A stretch of DNA of 64,000 nucleotides from Nereocystis luetkeana (GCA_031213475.1 JARUPZ010000002.1:10794466-10858465), one strand, 5' to 3'. Shown: positions 11,000-24,001, counted from the first letter of the stretch. Notes: generated by a model from the letters alone, not told the origin. Program-made: numbers and translations.

Positions 11000-13900
11000 A
11001 ACAGCCTGCGACGCAGACCTCCAGAGCTTAGTCCCCACGACCATTCGACCTGGTATATGATATGACGAGCTGCCATGTATCTGGGAGTCTAAGGCAGTAG
11101 TACCAGACGCATAATATCGGTATTGACGTGTATCTGGTACATAATGCGTACTATAAGCAGGTCAAGCAGTTATGGTTGGTACGTTGCTACTGGAGCCCGT
11201 CCTTGTTCGTTTGAATATTCATATATGGCCGTTGAAAACACAAACGCCGGCAACCTTTTTGGACTGGTATTTGTAACAAAGCCACTTGAGCTCCTTGATG
11301 AGATGACCCCGTCCTAGCTATGTACCTGGTACAAGCACATCATATCATCTCATACAACCATGCGCGTCACTGCTGTTTGCCGTAACATTGATGCTTTGAA
11401 GTACCGCCACAAACTGATTTTATTGCTGATGGATTTGGAATGGACGCAGCAGGTGGTAACACGGCGACAAGTCAACACTGACTCGTAGCCTCCTTTTGCG
11501 TAGGATATTGATCTTGCAGCAGCTGCCATGAAGAATATATACATTCTCTAGCTTGTGCCAGGTACCTGATACGAGGGAACAAGGTACCTGGTGCCAGAGG
11601 CTACAGAGTGAGTGGTGGGGCCGTTTTCAGGTGGCCCAGTGACAAGCGCCTTGAAGTCGCCTTGTAGCCGTACTCGCCTCATAAACACCGAATAGCACCT
11701 ACTAAAGGCGCGCCTGGTATAGGTACTACTAAGCCATGCGGCAAACACAACATCTTACTGAGGGCCAATGTTCAGGTTTGAGCCTCGACGGAACGTGTGT
11801 TCTATCGTTTCCCCCTGGGCATGTGTTTTGTCGCAAGCTTGACGTCCGGCTCAAGAGCGTTACATCAGAGTCTGCAATAATAGAGGGCAACTGTGGACCT
11901 ACAGCGTACACGATGAAGCCCGGTACTTTCAGCAGATTATTGTTGTTGCTGTTCTGACACTAGCTCTCGCAAAAAGGAGTCCGTGGTCACACAAAGGTGT
12001 TGGAGTTCTATAAATAGGAAGATCCGAAAAACTATTAAAGTTAAAATTCGGCTAGGTAGGGAGCACGACGCCTCCCACCTGAAAAAACAGAGACAAAGAA
12101 GGTGCACTCAAACATGATATCAAGTAAGTGCTGCCATTTATTTGTCAAAGCATCGTGCTGCAGCTCAGTACGAAATACCTTGCCTGTCATTAAGAACGCC
12201 GAAGGCTCGGGTACACTTGTATGCTGCCAGGTACGAGCTAAATATAGGCACCGCCCAGACGATCTCCGAACACGATGTATGTGCAAATAATTTGTGCTCT
12301 GCAATGCATCTTTAGGGTGCACTTGCTCAGCCGATCTCTTCTAGGCATGTATGTGCCCTCGTGGAAGCTACAGTTACACTTGTGGTGCTACTCGAGGGGG
12401 GGAGACTTAAAATTCTCTCTTTGCAACCGCGCAGAGTCACTCGGGCGAGTAACGTTTCTATTGATCAGCAGTCAGAAGGCTCTGTGACTGCTGGTTTCGC
12501 GAGACGTACCGCCATGGGTTTGTTTGTCCCGTTGCACCAACAAATTGCTTCCAAGCCCATTTTTGAGTGAGGTATAGAGCCACTCGCCCGAGTGGCCTAG
12601 ACGCGCTACGTAGTGAGAAGAAAGATAACTGGCTTCCTTTCAAAAGACTGGAACCACACGGGAGTTACAGCAAATTCTCCGATTTCGATACTTTATCCTA
12701 GACTATTTATTCGTGGGTGCGGTAAAGGCGGCTCTCGGGAAGAAGAGAGATTGATCTGAACGGTGGGAAGAAAGGGGGGGGGTAGTAATTTTGTGAGGTA
12801 GTAGGTTTCGCCTTGGAAGAGGGATCGATTCGAACGCGGGGGTAGGGGGGGGGGGTGGGGGGCGCATGGCGTCTCGTCGTTTCTGCTGGCTATGGTGCAC
12901 TCTTCCAACGGGCCGAAGGTCGCCGACATATGTGAAGAGCTAAATATTTCACGGAGAGCTATAGTAGCAATTGCGAAACCAATAGGCTGCTTGTGCCGCG
13001 AGGGGTGGGGTAGTGCCTAAGGATACCTTGGGACTTTCTTGGTGTCGGCGACGTCTGAATAAGGCAATCGCCCGCCTTGTATAGGTACTAGTACCTGTAG
13101 TGGGTACGATACCTATAGGCAACTCGCCACCACAGCTGTACCAGGTTGAATATGTGCGTATGGAATATCCTGCTGTCCGTATTATACCGGCGTACCTGCT
13201 GTAAGGTTATTCTGCAAGTGAGTAGGAGTTCTGAACGCACTCTACACACCACCCACGGAGAAAGCGAGTGACTGCTGTTTAATATTAGAGGTTTAAAAAA
13301 GCAACTCTTCATAATTTTGACATGTGATGTGCACGTATGCAGACGGGCCCATGAGAAAGATGAAACACGCAGACCTTGTGACGGAAGCCGTTATATATTT
13401 CCCCCCATAACTGGCGGATGAATGCATGTATGAAAAAATTGTCAGGTAATACGTGTATGGGTACTTTTCTCTATTATCATAGTCGCACACAGAAGCAGAG
13501 TGTCTACGACTTACATTGGGTTTAGTTGCGACGTTGCTCGGCTACGGAAAAACGGGCAAGGCAAGAGGAGGGATACGTCACCGATTTTTGTGGTAATTTA
13601 TCAAGAGAGTGTACCGAGAGAACTCTGCGCAGGTAGCTTACTTTGACTAGCCTGGGGCCTGGTGGTCTACGTGCTCGTAGTACAAAACAGGAAAATGGCC
13701 AGAGGGGGGTCTACCCCCCGTGGGTTTTCAACCGTCCGAGGGGATGGGCAAAACACGTCCATGGCAAGCGATCCCACGTGCCCTCGCGAGCCTCAAACGC
13801 AACGCCGACGGGCTGGCGAGACGCCCGCAGCCCATGCCGAGCACGCTAAAGCACACCCCTTAGTTTTGTTTGGGTATGTTGTCAAGCCTACCGGGATCGC

Positions 13901-16900
13901 GGCGCAGGAAGGGACATATAACAACCCCCCCGCTTTGACTACCGGTTGGGGGGGGCATAGCCCCGCAAGTCTACTAAATGTATCTACCCCCAGTTGACCA
14001 CCATTTCCCCCCACGTTATTGAAAATGTGTTCCTTTTTTACCGCTTCTTCTGATAGCCTCAAAAAAAGCGACTACCAGTATGCCCATCCATATCACCGCT
14101 CAACACCCCCAATAGACCACTGGTGGAACATCCAGAAGTCGCGAGTATACTGTAGTTAGTCGCGATTTCAAGGCATAAGAACATGCAAATCAAAGATTCC
14201 TAGACGAAATGAAGATATAGTTGCTTCTTGGAAAAAAGGACACGATAATCAAACGACTCACCATGTCCCAGGTCGTGCGTTGTGTGTTTGGTGCTTGGTT
14301 GTCGAAAGGGAGGGGTGATGGGGACACGAGCATAACGCGCGTCGAACGGTCGACAGTCTTCTCGTGACATCAAATCTGCTTTATTTCCCCCGTATCTTTC
14401 CCTCGTGTCTATCCCCGTGACCGCTACGACGTATGACACTCACTGCGGCGTTTATAACGTTGACAGCAGTCCGTCCGTAAGTATTTTTGCAGATTATTTG
14501 CGGCTGGCACACGCATGATATACTTTTCACGGCAGGCAATTGCGCTCTGCTCGCGAATACGGTACCTGGTATGTGTTTTATCTGTCTATCAGGGAGGGGG
14601 TAATCGCTAGCAATAAGGGAGAGGCTGCAAAAATAACATTCCTTGAGCACAATATGCTTGGGTAAGATCGAACCAATCGCGGCCGTCGCTACCGTCGCCT
14701 GATCATTGAAGGAATGCGAATGGTTTACAGTGATGAAGCCGTAAGTCGCAGCAACATGCTCAGTCAGCCCCCATCATTTCCAGCTGCAGCACCCACCGTC
14801 GTCATCGTGACGGTTGTTTGGACGGAAGAGGTAGACCCGCCAGCCACGGCCGCGATCCGCGCCACTTTACGACCAACACTAGTAGGCGGGACAACCAGAA
14901 GTAGAGCCAGCGTTTACCTCTAGAACACAGCACGAGCGGTATGTCCGTCCCTGTGTATTTGGTTGGCGTGACCGGATGTGTTGACTAATTTGGGGTGTGA
15001 TACGTGTTTGGTACTGTGTATGTGCAGGGGTGTGTGGTTGTATGACGCCACCCGAAATTGTACTTGTGTCGCACTGGTCACCGCAGATTGTGGCAACACA
15101 GCGGGGGGAGAGGAGAATTACGTGTTGCCGAATTCACCAATCCCAAGTATGAGCTCGGTTCTAGTGATGCAAGCACTGTTGTAGTAAGGTCGGTGTAGGT
15201 CATGACCGCCGATTGATGGCGAGGACGGAATCGACCCGGATTGTACGTACGCTGGCAGCCCAGTGACATGGTACGTAGCGAGGAAGTAGGCGATCAGTTG
15301 AAGACCTTATTTCGGGGAAGCGGCGGATAAACGGCGTGCGGAGGGCGAATCATGTGGGCGTGTGCGCTTTTGTATGTGATTGTGCGTGCATGAGGGGGGA
15401 GACTGTGTTATTGGTGGATGTGGCACCGTTCTGGATAGTGTTAGTGGATGTGGCACCGTTCACGATAGTGTTGGTAGATGTGGCACCGTTCAGGGTAGTG
15501 TGTGCCGCAATGGTCGATGCATAATAATATGCATGTGTTCTTGAGGGGTAAGAAGAGGAGCTTGTGCCATGCGGAACGATTCTTGTTGGGAGGGAAAGGG
15601 GGAGTTGCCACGATCTCTACCTCCGTCGACATCGGTGGGTTAGGTATACCAGTGGTGCTTCGGCGACCGTCGTCTACGATTTGGTCGCTCAAGTCAAAGA
15701 CAATGTCAGTGCAATTGCTGCAGCCCCTGCAGTGCGGCGCTTTGAAGCCTGTCGTGGGAAAGCCCTCGGAGGTCGTATATATATTTGCTGTTGGGGCGTT
15801 GGTATCAGTGCGGGGGATAAATAAGTTTATTCGAACGAGTGCGTTTTTTTAATGTTGACGGCGCCAAAAAACATAGGGTCACCTTTCCAATAGGTTGTAC
15901 ATACGTATGGCGCGGCGTTTCCCAAAACAAGTACTGGTTTAAACGAGATTTTTGTTTACGTTGGGAGATGATATAAGTACCCCCGGAGGTTCGGCGAGGC
16001 CAAGTACCCTCGGTCGAGGGTAAGCCGAAATGCATATTTAAACACGAACCCCGCCGGTACCAGTCCTAGCGTACTTGCTTCCTAAGACCGCTTCCACCAG
16101 CCAGCGTCGAAGAGCAAGCGAAACCCACGACACGAAAACCCAAACAACAGCAGGCAAAATCACACACATCACCCGTGTCAGCTCTCTACCATCAGCTCTC
16201 CAGCAGTTGATAATATTAGATGCCCCAGCTACACCAGCCCAATAAATTACCGGTATTACCAATTACTGCGGGCGAATTACCGCCCCCGGCAAGTACACAC
16301 ACATCCCTACTATCACAGAAAGAGAATATCGTGATAACAGCATGCTCGGCTGTTGCTGCGGTTGGAAACCGTTCCTCCGCTTTCGCGTGCATGCTACTGC
16401 GCTACTGTGCTACTGCTGCTGCTTTTTTGTGAACGTGCCCGGATTTATAATACCACATACATGCATAGATCAGGTATGATGTAAAACAATACCAGGTATT
16501 ACCTAACGGTCAAGCAACGCTCACAACGATTTATGTGGTATCATAATAAGCTTGTATACTGCTGACATTGCAAGGTGGTGCTATCTATCTCTGCGTGTGT
16601 TGTACGTGGCTGTTTTTACCTCGCACCTCGCTTCGCAGTGTCAGTGGTTTCTCGTGCGCTGCCTTCGTGAATATTGAGGTAAGTTTCGGCCTGCGGTACA
16701 GCATCAAAACACCAATCAATACGGCATGAGAGACCATGCTGGGTGCCACTATCAATACAACATTTTACATATATATATTATGTATATAGGCATACACCCG
16801 GTCGAGGGTACTTGGTTTTCGCGAACCCTCGGGGGGGGGGGGGGGTTATATCTCCGTTTCAATGTCTCGTTTTTTTCAAGATTGCTTGTCACAGACTGAC
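11000..16900. other. Long gene-free stretch
   Basis: No open frame above about 115 aa and none with recognisable motifs. It holds TACCTGGTA words at 11323 and 14563, TACCAGGTA at 16490, near-matches at about 11050, 11557, 11712 and 12226, poly-G runs near 12770-12860 and 16830, and a 30-bp minisatellite at 15411-15500. The short frames at 14714-14923 and 13643-13997 are not supported as genes. Confidence 0.45.
15411..15500 (+). repeat. Three tandem copies of a 30-bp unit
   Basis: The unit is built around GATGTGGCACCGTTC and repeats exactly every 30 bp at 15411, 15441 and 15471. Because 30 is a multiple of 3, it reads in frame as a repeated decapeptide, VLVDVAPF plus two variable residues, inside a 62-aa open frame (15336-15524). 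Variation is concentrated at one codon. There is no other sign that the frame is a gene. Confidence 0.7.
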
Positions 16901-16903
16901 TCT

Positions 16904-18345
16904 TTAGGGTGTGTCCAAACAGAATCGAAAGGCGCAATCGTAAACCGAACTCATTTCGATTTCGATAAAAAAATTAGCCGAGGTGTCCGAACAGAAGCGA
17001 AATAAATGGGGAAACAGAAATCCAGGCGAAAAGCAACGGAGAGCACAAGCTACTTGGGCCGTTAGCAACGGAGCACACATGGCGGCAATATAGCGCTCGG
17101 TAACACAGATCCACCACAGAAGCAGAAAAAGCGACAGCATTTCGGTTCCGGGAGGTCATTGGGCCTCCCATGGAGGTGGTGGCGCGTCCAACGTTGACGC
17201 CTCGAGATCAATTTTGAAATTATACTGAGAAACGAACTTCCGACCTCGTTCTCGGGTGTATCATCCTGATTTTCCTAAAACTATGTTCGCTTAGGGTCGA
17301 TCTCAACGACGCGTATAGTATTTCGTTTTTTCCTGACATCTCGGCATTTCACCAAATTCAGCGAGGGTTGGCTCTTATCGAGTAAGTGCCTCCGTTGGCT
17401 CGGGAAATAATCGTCCACCCGGCACAGAACCGTCCCTACAGCAGCTGCGCTCGCGGAACCCATGCGTGCGGTGGCCCCACAGTCATCGGCCTGACTCGTA
17501 GGCAGGTGTCGGTGCCTTGGGGAGTGAAATCCGTCACGAACTCGTCACGCAACAACGCCCAACGCTTGCCCAGAGCGACAAAGTCTCAGCTATTATTGCT
17601 GTCACCGAGCTCAGTCGGTCGGCAACCTCGGTGCGGTCACCTTGTGAACTCGGCCACGAGAGCCCAGAAAGCTATTTATTGCGCCTTCTGCGTTCGGCCA
17701 TGACTTGCGAGTGACCTTAGGAACGACCCCTGTCAGCTCTGTGCGCTCGCGAGTGGTGGCACAGCTCGAGCGGTGGGGTTGCCCGATCCTCTACGGCCTT
17801 GTACCTAAAATTCCTGAAAAACCCTAAAAACTTCGAGGCGACTTTTTAGGGGGGTGAAGTTTTTCGGCTTTTTTTCCCGAAAATATTTCGGGAAAATACC
17901 GAATTTTCGGGAAAATACCGAAAAAATTTGAAAACACTCGTCGTTGAGATCGACCCTTAGGCACGAACGCAAGGAAACAAAGACCCGAGAACGTCGGGGC
18001 TGGTGTTGTGGTTCACCTGCTGGCTGCTTACGGGGGGGTCTGTGCGGCTGTGTTGCCGTGCTAACTGTGGGTAGGATGCTGTGTACGGCGGTCCTGATGT
18101 GCTAGTTTGACGTGGCTGCGCTGACCAGTAGGACGCGCTGAACTGTTGCTGTTCGTGCTTTCGATTTCCTTTTCGATTTCCAGCCGTCCACTTTTTTTTT
18201 TTGGCATTGGGTTGTAAATCGTTCATTTTCTCAGAACCTAAAAACAAATGGGGAACATGTTTTGGGCAAAGACCAATCAGCGCCTTGTTTAGTGTCAATT
18301 CGATTTTCGATTTTCGATTTCGATTCTGTTTGGACACGCCCCTTA
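16904..18345. mobile_element. PIF/Harbinger-like element with TTA target duplication
   Basis: The left terminus GGGTGTGTCCAAACAG (from 16907) is mirrored at the right by CTGTTTGGACACGCCCC (to 18342). The inverted repeats are about 24-25 bp and differ by one substitution and one indel. Both ends are flanked by TTA (16904-16906 and 18343-18345), the 3-bp target duplication typical of PIF/Harbinger and Tourist-like elements. Body length is about 1.44 kb. No transposase is recognisable. A minus-strand frame at 17957-18496 is Lys/Gln/Ser-rich in its middle but has no domain I can name. A second element is nested inside at 17291-17959. Confidence 0.65.
17291..17959. mobile_element. Nested Harbinger-like MITE, TTA flanked
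   Basis: Perfect 18-bp terminal inverted repeats, GGGTCGATCTCAACGACG at 17294-17311 and its complement at 17939-17956, are flanked by TTA on both sides. The 663-bp body contains no recognised gene. Its right subterminal part carries runs of TTTCGG and CCGAAAA. A 135-bp relative with the same GGGTCGATCT ends lies at 50604-50744. The position inside the larger TTA-flanked element shows this one inserted later. Confidence 0.7.
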
Positions 18346-18859
18346 TGGGCCAGAAACCAAAAACAGAACAGGATGTCCCCTTTACGGTGTTAAAACCCAC
18401 ACAGCCGATGGGAGATATTATTTGGTATGCCGCAGCAGAAACAAGCTGCGCTTTCAACACACAACACACAACACCGCGGATGATCCCTCGCCTCACAGGG
18501 CACGATATGACGTCAAACCTTCGAGGCGGTATGATCCAGTGCTACGAGAGTGTTCGCTCGATTTCGTCTAAACAAATACCGGCCAGAAATGGGTCAGGCT
18601 CGCACGTCTCGAGCGAGAACTCCGGCCACACAGCATCAACGACCCTCAAACTTGGTAGCAATCACTCTCGGAGCAGTAGAGCATACGGCCTCGAAGGTTT
18701 GACGTCATCTCGGCTCTGAGGCGAGGAATCATCGGCGGTGGTAGGTGTTGTGTGTTGAGAGCACTGGCTTTCATGTTTGGGTAGTGGTCGGAAATGGTTT
18801 AGGGTTTCTATACGTTGAAGGGAAAACCCTGTTTCGTTTTCTGGTTTCCAGCCCCATAA
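18343..18859. mobile_element. Long-armed foldback element abutting the Harbinger-like element
   Basis: The two ends, TTATGGGCCAGAAACC and GGTTTCCAGCCCCATAA, start an inverted repeat that extends, with gaps, through about 180 bp per arm. The best-matched parts are 18453-18525 and 18689-18761, which share AACACACAACACC and TGACGTCAAACCTTCGAGGC. The central loop is about 160 bp. TA at each edge may be the target duplication. The left edge overlaps the TTA duplication of the preceding element, so one probably inserted at the other's border. Open frames crossing this region are not supported as genes. Confidence 0.6.
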
Positions 18860-21800
18860 GAGTCAGCCTCAGAAGTGAGCAACAGAACATCAGAATATCA
18901 TCCCAAGCACACGAACCCGAGCGTCGGTCAAAAATGGAAGGGAGAGTAATCGACGTCGCGGCGGGTCTAGGCGCGAAGCCAGGTGGTGGTAGTGGTGGGG
19001 GTTGTGTTTGTGTGGTGTATCTCTTTTTCCCATATTTTTCCATAGCCAGCAGCAGCACAACAGTGACGGGCCCCGGGAAGTGATTGCGCCAGCCAGCGAA
19101 AAGCCGAAGCAGAGAGGGAGATGAATCGACTACCGAGAGGAGCTAAGTAGGCTCGAAACCTTGTGGTGGTGGTGGTGGTGGTGGTGGTGGTGGTGGTGGT
19201 GTTGACGGTGGTGCTGGTGGTCGTAGTGGTTGGCGCGCCTCACGCCACGTACTCGTCTGATACTTTATTCCTGGTTCCTTACGTTGGTTGCCAACGGCGC
19301 TGGAGCCGACACTATTCTGTCCATTCGCGTGTAGCGCGCGTAAGGAGTGTTTTCGCTGGTGCTTGCATACGTTTGCCGAGGGGAGCGCAGATATGTATAC
19401 TGGGTCATCCGGAACTTCCTTACCAGCACATCAAGGCAACATTTCCCCCGGCGAAACCCTATCCGGGTGTGACGTAAGTCTCTGACAGAAGGGCAGTGTA
19501 GGACACATGTGAAACGTAGAGGAAATTGCCGACTTGGCGGAAGAACAGATGTAACGACACCAGTATTTTTACAGTTGACAACGGATGTCCAATTTTCTGT
19601 TCCAGAACGCAGCCCAGCAATGTTGGGAGCACCGGTTTATTCAGGAAGATGTAACTAGGGCGTTTGGTCCGCGGTCCGTGTCAGGCGATCGGGAACGGCG
19701 CGAAGAACGTTGGCGCAAGGCTTTGGGCAAGATCGAGCGAGGCCTAGACAAGACTCGAGCCGCTGTAGGATAGCGAAGAGACCTGGGCAAAGCACCTTAC
19801 GTGCATGCCTCAATCAAAAAGAGGCAGCGGATTTCACACGAACGATGAATAGCACAGATACCAAGCTAGGATCGCAATAGCATGAGGTTTGAGCAACAAG
19901 TATGTGAGTGGCCATTGCAGCGTTGCACAAGCTCCTGGCCTAGGCTACGTCGAAGTGAGTGGCATGGGTGTGAAAATATATCACGCGCCTGCATACCTGG
20001 TAGTCGTTGCAATACTGGTCCAGCAGTAACACGAATATCAAAAGGTCAGTGCGACAGCAGAAACATAGCTTTGGTGTAGCACTATGGGAGTCAGCACAGC
20101 TATGTATCGTTGTTAGGACAATCACGGTCATAGAGTACTACCGGGTATCATTGAATGAGTAGACCGAGAAGACAGCCGCTCCGGGGTTTGTCACTGGCAC
20201 GTGATCACAGCGAAGAGCGCGTCTGTGTACGAAAACAAGTAGCAACACCACTGTCAACAGCGGAGCTGCCGTGCCAGGAGGCCACGTGCAGTACTACGTT
20301 GTTCAAATGTTTTGTTTCTCCCTTTGTACAAGAGACCTTTCGGTATGGCAACTTTCACCGTGAACATTGAGCTCGTGCAAGAAACCCGCCCCCCTTCATG
20401 CGACTCGCCAACCACCTCACGTTGCTTCGCGCTTGATGCAAGCAATGTCAGCCTGGTCGGTAAAAACCCGATGTGCTACGTCTTGTCATTGTAGGGGTAC
20501 GTGGGTCTATGGTCGTACAACTGCTGGCATGCATGACATTGTTGGGCACACCCCCCCTTGTTCCAACACCATCTACTCCCTTGAGTTCGGGGGTACACCA
20601 GAGTGTCTTCTTCGTTCACCCGCGCCTACTTTGTGCGCAAAACCTAAAACTCCAGCCATAAGCGAGACGGCCACGTCATCCATAAGCAACCCTGTTACGC
20701 GTTTCGTACCTAACCGCGCCCACCGTGGTGTTGCGAAGCAGCAGTTCTCTCAAACCCACTCTCAGGTGACATCGAACTCATGCCATGCAACTGGGTAAAA
20801 CTCACCCCACACAATGTTTTCGCAACTATTTGTTTTCACTGTAATCATGAAGCCAGCGTGGCAGTGTAGGTACGCTCCGTAGGTTGCCAGATGACAGCAG
20901 TATATGCATAGTGAAGCTCGCGGATACCTAACTCCTGACTGTCGAGAACGAACACCGGCCAAACACCGAAAAAATAATCAACGACACGATCCTGAAGAAA
21001 GATCCACCATCCTCGAGCAGCACTTCCTTTATCGACAAAATTTTGTTTGACTCAACAACAAATACAGGACAAAACCATAAACAACTAGCAACGACGGATA
21101 TTTTGCCCATGAGGGGCTATTGATCCTTCTCCATAGCTACAGCATATCGAACTGAATGTGGGCCGCGCACTTCGCCACACACCCCGACCGGCAGCTACTT
21201 CGCGCAACGCTTATAAACAGTTTTTCTCTGCGCTTGATATGGGCCTTCCAGTTTCCGGCGCGAAAGGTAAACACCCAAACGCGATCCCGCACCTGGTACC
21301 AGTACCACGGCGCACATATGTTTACATAGTGGGCTGGGTGGTTGTGGGTCGAATTGGAGCCCTCGCAATAGGTAGCTCAACAAAACTCCTATCCTAGACA
21401 TCGCAATTGCTTGTGTCTTCGTGCTCAACTCAAGCCATCGATTCGTCGACGACGAACACCAGGGAACACGAGGGAATACGGGCGGATGGACATCCTTGCA
21501 GACGATTGAGTGATTCACGCTGAAGACAGCGCGCCCACCACAACCCGTTTTATACGTGCGTACCGTAAGTGGGTCAACTCGCAACTACAAACGCAAATAG
21601 TCGCTCGACCAAGTCACCATTCGTGTACGTATTAAGCTCAAGTCGTCATCTGTACTCTGAAAAATACTGCGGTAGCTCTACTGCCCCCCGCACAAAAGCA
21701 AAGAAGAACTTAGCAAGAGATAGATAGATGACGATCATCATATTCCACAGCAAGATACGGTCCCCCGCCGGCGGTTCAGTACTGTGTACCCGAGGAAATC

Positions 21801-22740
21801 TTCCAGCAGGGGAAGTGGGTACAACATCACGGGCTTCTTGTCAGACCTGACGGCTGGTACGGAGCGACGAGGGGCGCCATGGACAAGCCACGAAGGGTTG
21901 AAAAAAGCTGGTGCATACAAAGTATGTATGCACGTAGAAAGCGGAGGTCACACTAATGCTTTATCTTGCAAACAACTCCAAAAAATCAGATCGCGAGCTG
22001 CTAAGTATGTATGTGCGCTAGACTTTCCCAACCCCACCCTAAACAAACCTTTGACACTAAGACATCTGCGCGGCCTACCAGTACGAGACAGTCTTTTTGC
22101 GATACCCGAAGGAGGTGCGCCAAAAGTTTTTTAATTACTGCTTTCAGTGTCTACCTGGTACTACAGTATTATACTATATATAAATTAACAGGGCACGCAT
22201 ACTTTTCGTACGCACAGCAGCTATTTTCGCACAGACAAAACAAACTGTCCGCTCGCCTACCAGTATTTCCGACACTATTTACTTCGGCAGTATAGGATAT
22301 TCGATTTACGTTGCACTGGAACATCTACGATACATTGAGTGAGAGCAATATACAAATAACAGTATTTTTGATATTAATTAGCAGTGTAGACAGACATGAC
22401 GCAACAATATGGCTCACAACGCAAGTGGGAAAACAAACCCACATACGGTACACTTGTCACAGCAGGAACTAACTACGAATAGCATGGCAACGTCGCGTAT
22501 GGGATACTACACGGGCAGTACAGCAGTAATCAGTAAAGCCGTACGTACGCAGCTGTAAACCGTGTATCATGCAGATGCTCGAGCAGTGGTATACACATAC
22601 ATGCGAAAGTTGCCCCTCTGGTTCCTTGTACCGGTGCACATCATAGCAGGTAGATAGATACTCCAGAGAAGTTCCATCATTATTACGCGTAGGTAGAAGT
22701 TTTATCTAAACAAAGCAATCAGCACTTCAGTATGGTATCA
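18860..22740. other. Gene-poor region with unrecognised ORFs
   Basis: Plus-strand frames at 19585-19773 (62 aa, charged and helix-like) and 20367-20798 (143 aa) have a protein-like composition but no motif I recognise. A minus-strand frame at 21195-21584 (129 aa) is similarly anonymous. TACCTGGTA words occur at 19994 and 22152. I support no gene here. Confidence 0.35.
19162..19203. repeat. (GGT)n microsatellite
   Basis: About 14 uninterrupted GGT triplets. They create a spurious poly-valine open frame on the plus strand. Confidence 0.95.
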
Positions 22741-22752
22741 GGCGAGCGTACA

Positions 22753-22771
22753 CCCCCCCCCCCCCCCCCCC
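22753..22771. repeat. Poly-C tract
   Basis: Nineteen C residues with no interruption. Confidence 0.95.
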
Positions 22772-22876
22772 TCCCATCTATCTCACAATAAGAGTAAATC
22801 ACAAGCTTCGACTGGGGTCACCATTGATTGCTCGAGGGACACCCCCTGCAAGGGATTCAGCTACTAAACTAAAACT

Positions 22877-23047
22877 GTGCTACACCCCGTTGCTTCGACG
22901 AATTTAACTCATCAGCAAAAATCACGTGTAGTCCATTGACAGAATACCAACTGCTACTATACTGAACGAGTGAGAACCGTGCAAAAGTAGTCGTGTTTCA
23001 TCCCGCTGCTTTTGCGATTTTGATCCATCAGCAAAGCTCACCTGTAG
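22877..23047. repeat. Direct duplication in the 3' flank of copy B
   Basis: About 55 bp at 22877-22933 recurs at 22993-23047. Shared phrases are the CCCGYTGCTT and CATCAGCAAA segments and a TCACSTGTAG ending. The second copy runs directly into the 3' end of expansin-like gene B, so a piece of that flank was duplicated locally after the gene arrived. Confidence 0.55.
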
Positions 23048-23072
23048 AGTCGAAGCCTCGCGTTACACCGAT

Positions 23073-23708
23073 TCACAAGGACACCTTTGTCTTCTTCGTC
23101 TCTCCCAGCACGGTTTTCGTCTTTACCACCTGCTCGCCGTAGAAGGGACCCCCCGAAGCAGTGAAGAAGTTGTCCTGGGTCATCGTCGCCTTCTTCCCGT
23201 CCACCCACAGCTCCGTCACGGGGGACTTGGTTTCACGGGCTTGGATTTTCCAGTACCACTCGTTACTCCCCTCAAAGATGAAGGAAGGGTTGCCGCCTGA
23301 GGGACATTCCACGAACTTCCACTCGATATCCCAACGGCCATCGCCAACCTTCGCGAAATCGAGGTCGCCCTTGGCGCATCCGCCGCAGCTGTCGCTGACG
23401 AAGCCCTTGAATTTCCCCTTGATGGGATTCTTCCCTGAACCATGGCCGGTGCCGGTACCCTCGATGCAGGCCCCGCACATGACCGAGTCGTCATACATGT
23501 CGTAAAGAGATACGGCCATCGGGATCATCCCGCGATACATGGAGGGGATGGGGTATTCGATGGCGCAGTTGCCGTCACTAGGCGAGACGTTACCGTAGTA
23601 CGTGCCGTCCCCCTTAAACTTGCTGCCGAACGGGTACGGAGCTGCGCAAGCAGGGCTCAGGATCAGCGACGCACTCACGACAGCGGCAAGAACCAGGGCG
23701 TTGCTCAT
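23073..23708 (-). CDS. Secreted expansin-like protein, copy B
   Basis: Intronless 211-codon gene ending in TGA, same orientation as copies A and C. The signal peptide spans residues 1-22 (SPACA before APYPF). The double-psi beta-barrel region follows, with GDGTYYG, CAIE, CGACIEGTG and SDSCGGC. The C-terminal carbohydrate-binding-like region includes NEWYWKIQ and ARETKSPV. All six mature cysteines are kept. It starts MSNALVLAAV and has no in-frame counterpart of the MVHI prefix of copies A and C, which argues that their Met5 is the ancestral start. It is the most diverged copy: about 24 differences from copy C, or about 89 % identity, clustered in the signal peptide, in the 47-115 region and near the C-terminus. 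The ligand-facing C-terminal segment is almost unchanged, which suggests purifying selection. The wall-loosening role is inferred from the family. Confidence 0.85.
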   Translation of the reverse strand: MSNALVLAAVVSASLILSPACAAPYPFGSKFKGDGTYYGNVSPSDGNCAIEYPIPSMYRGMIPMAVSLYDMYDDSVMCGACIEGTGTGHGSGKNPIKGKFKGFVSDSCGGCAKGDLDFAKVGDGRWDIEWKFVECPSGGNPSFIFEGSNEWYWKIQARETKSPVTELWVDGKKATMTQDNFFTASGGPFYGEQVVKTKTVLGETKKTKVSL

Positions 23709-24001
23709 GATGATGCAGACAATATCTTCTGAGGATTTTCTGCCTGGCTGAGTTGATTTTTTATGGCACTGGTCGTGGGATGGTGCTGCGTGTCGGGCAG
23801 TGAGCTTCTGGTCAGGTGTTGGCGAGCGATTGCGTAGTGGCTTGTTTTGTGCGAGGGCGGCTAGGTGTGGCAGAGGTGTGGGCTGCTGGCAGTATACGGT
23901 TTTGTCCGATATACGCGTGTCTGTTGGTTTTCGAATCAGACCGTTTAAACCTATGGATGGTTTCGTATTACCAGCAGGTCTCGGGTCTCCCTGGAGCTAC
24001 T
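23709..24001 (-). promoter_or_regulatory. Upstream block of copy B with TATA-like box
   Basis: Related to the upstream regions of copies A and C as far as a CTCCCTGGAGC-type sequence near 24000. On the minus strand a CCGTATACTGCC box (23888-23899) lies about 185 bp before the start codon. The matching position in copy C is CGTATAATGCAG, at nearly the same distance. A core promoter with a roughly 150-nt leader is plausible but inferred. Confidence 0.45.

Noticed and set aside
19163-19477. 104-aa frame beginning with a long valine run
   Set aside because: The start is a (GGT)n microsatellite and the rest has no recognisable motif.
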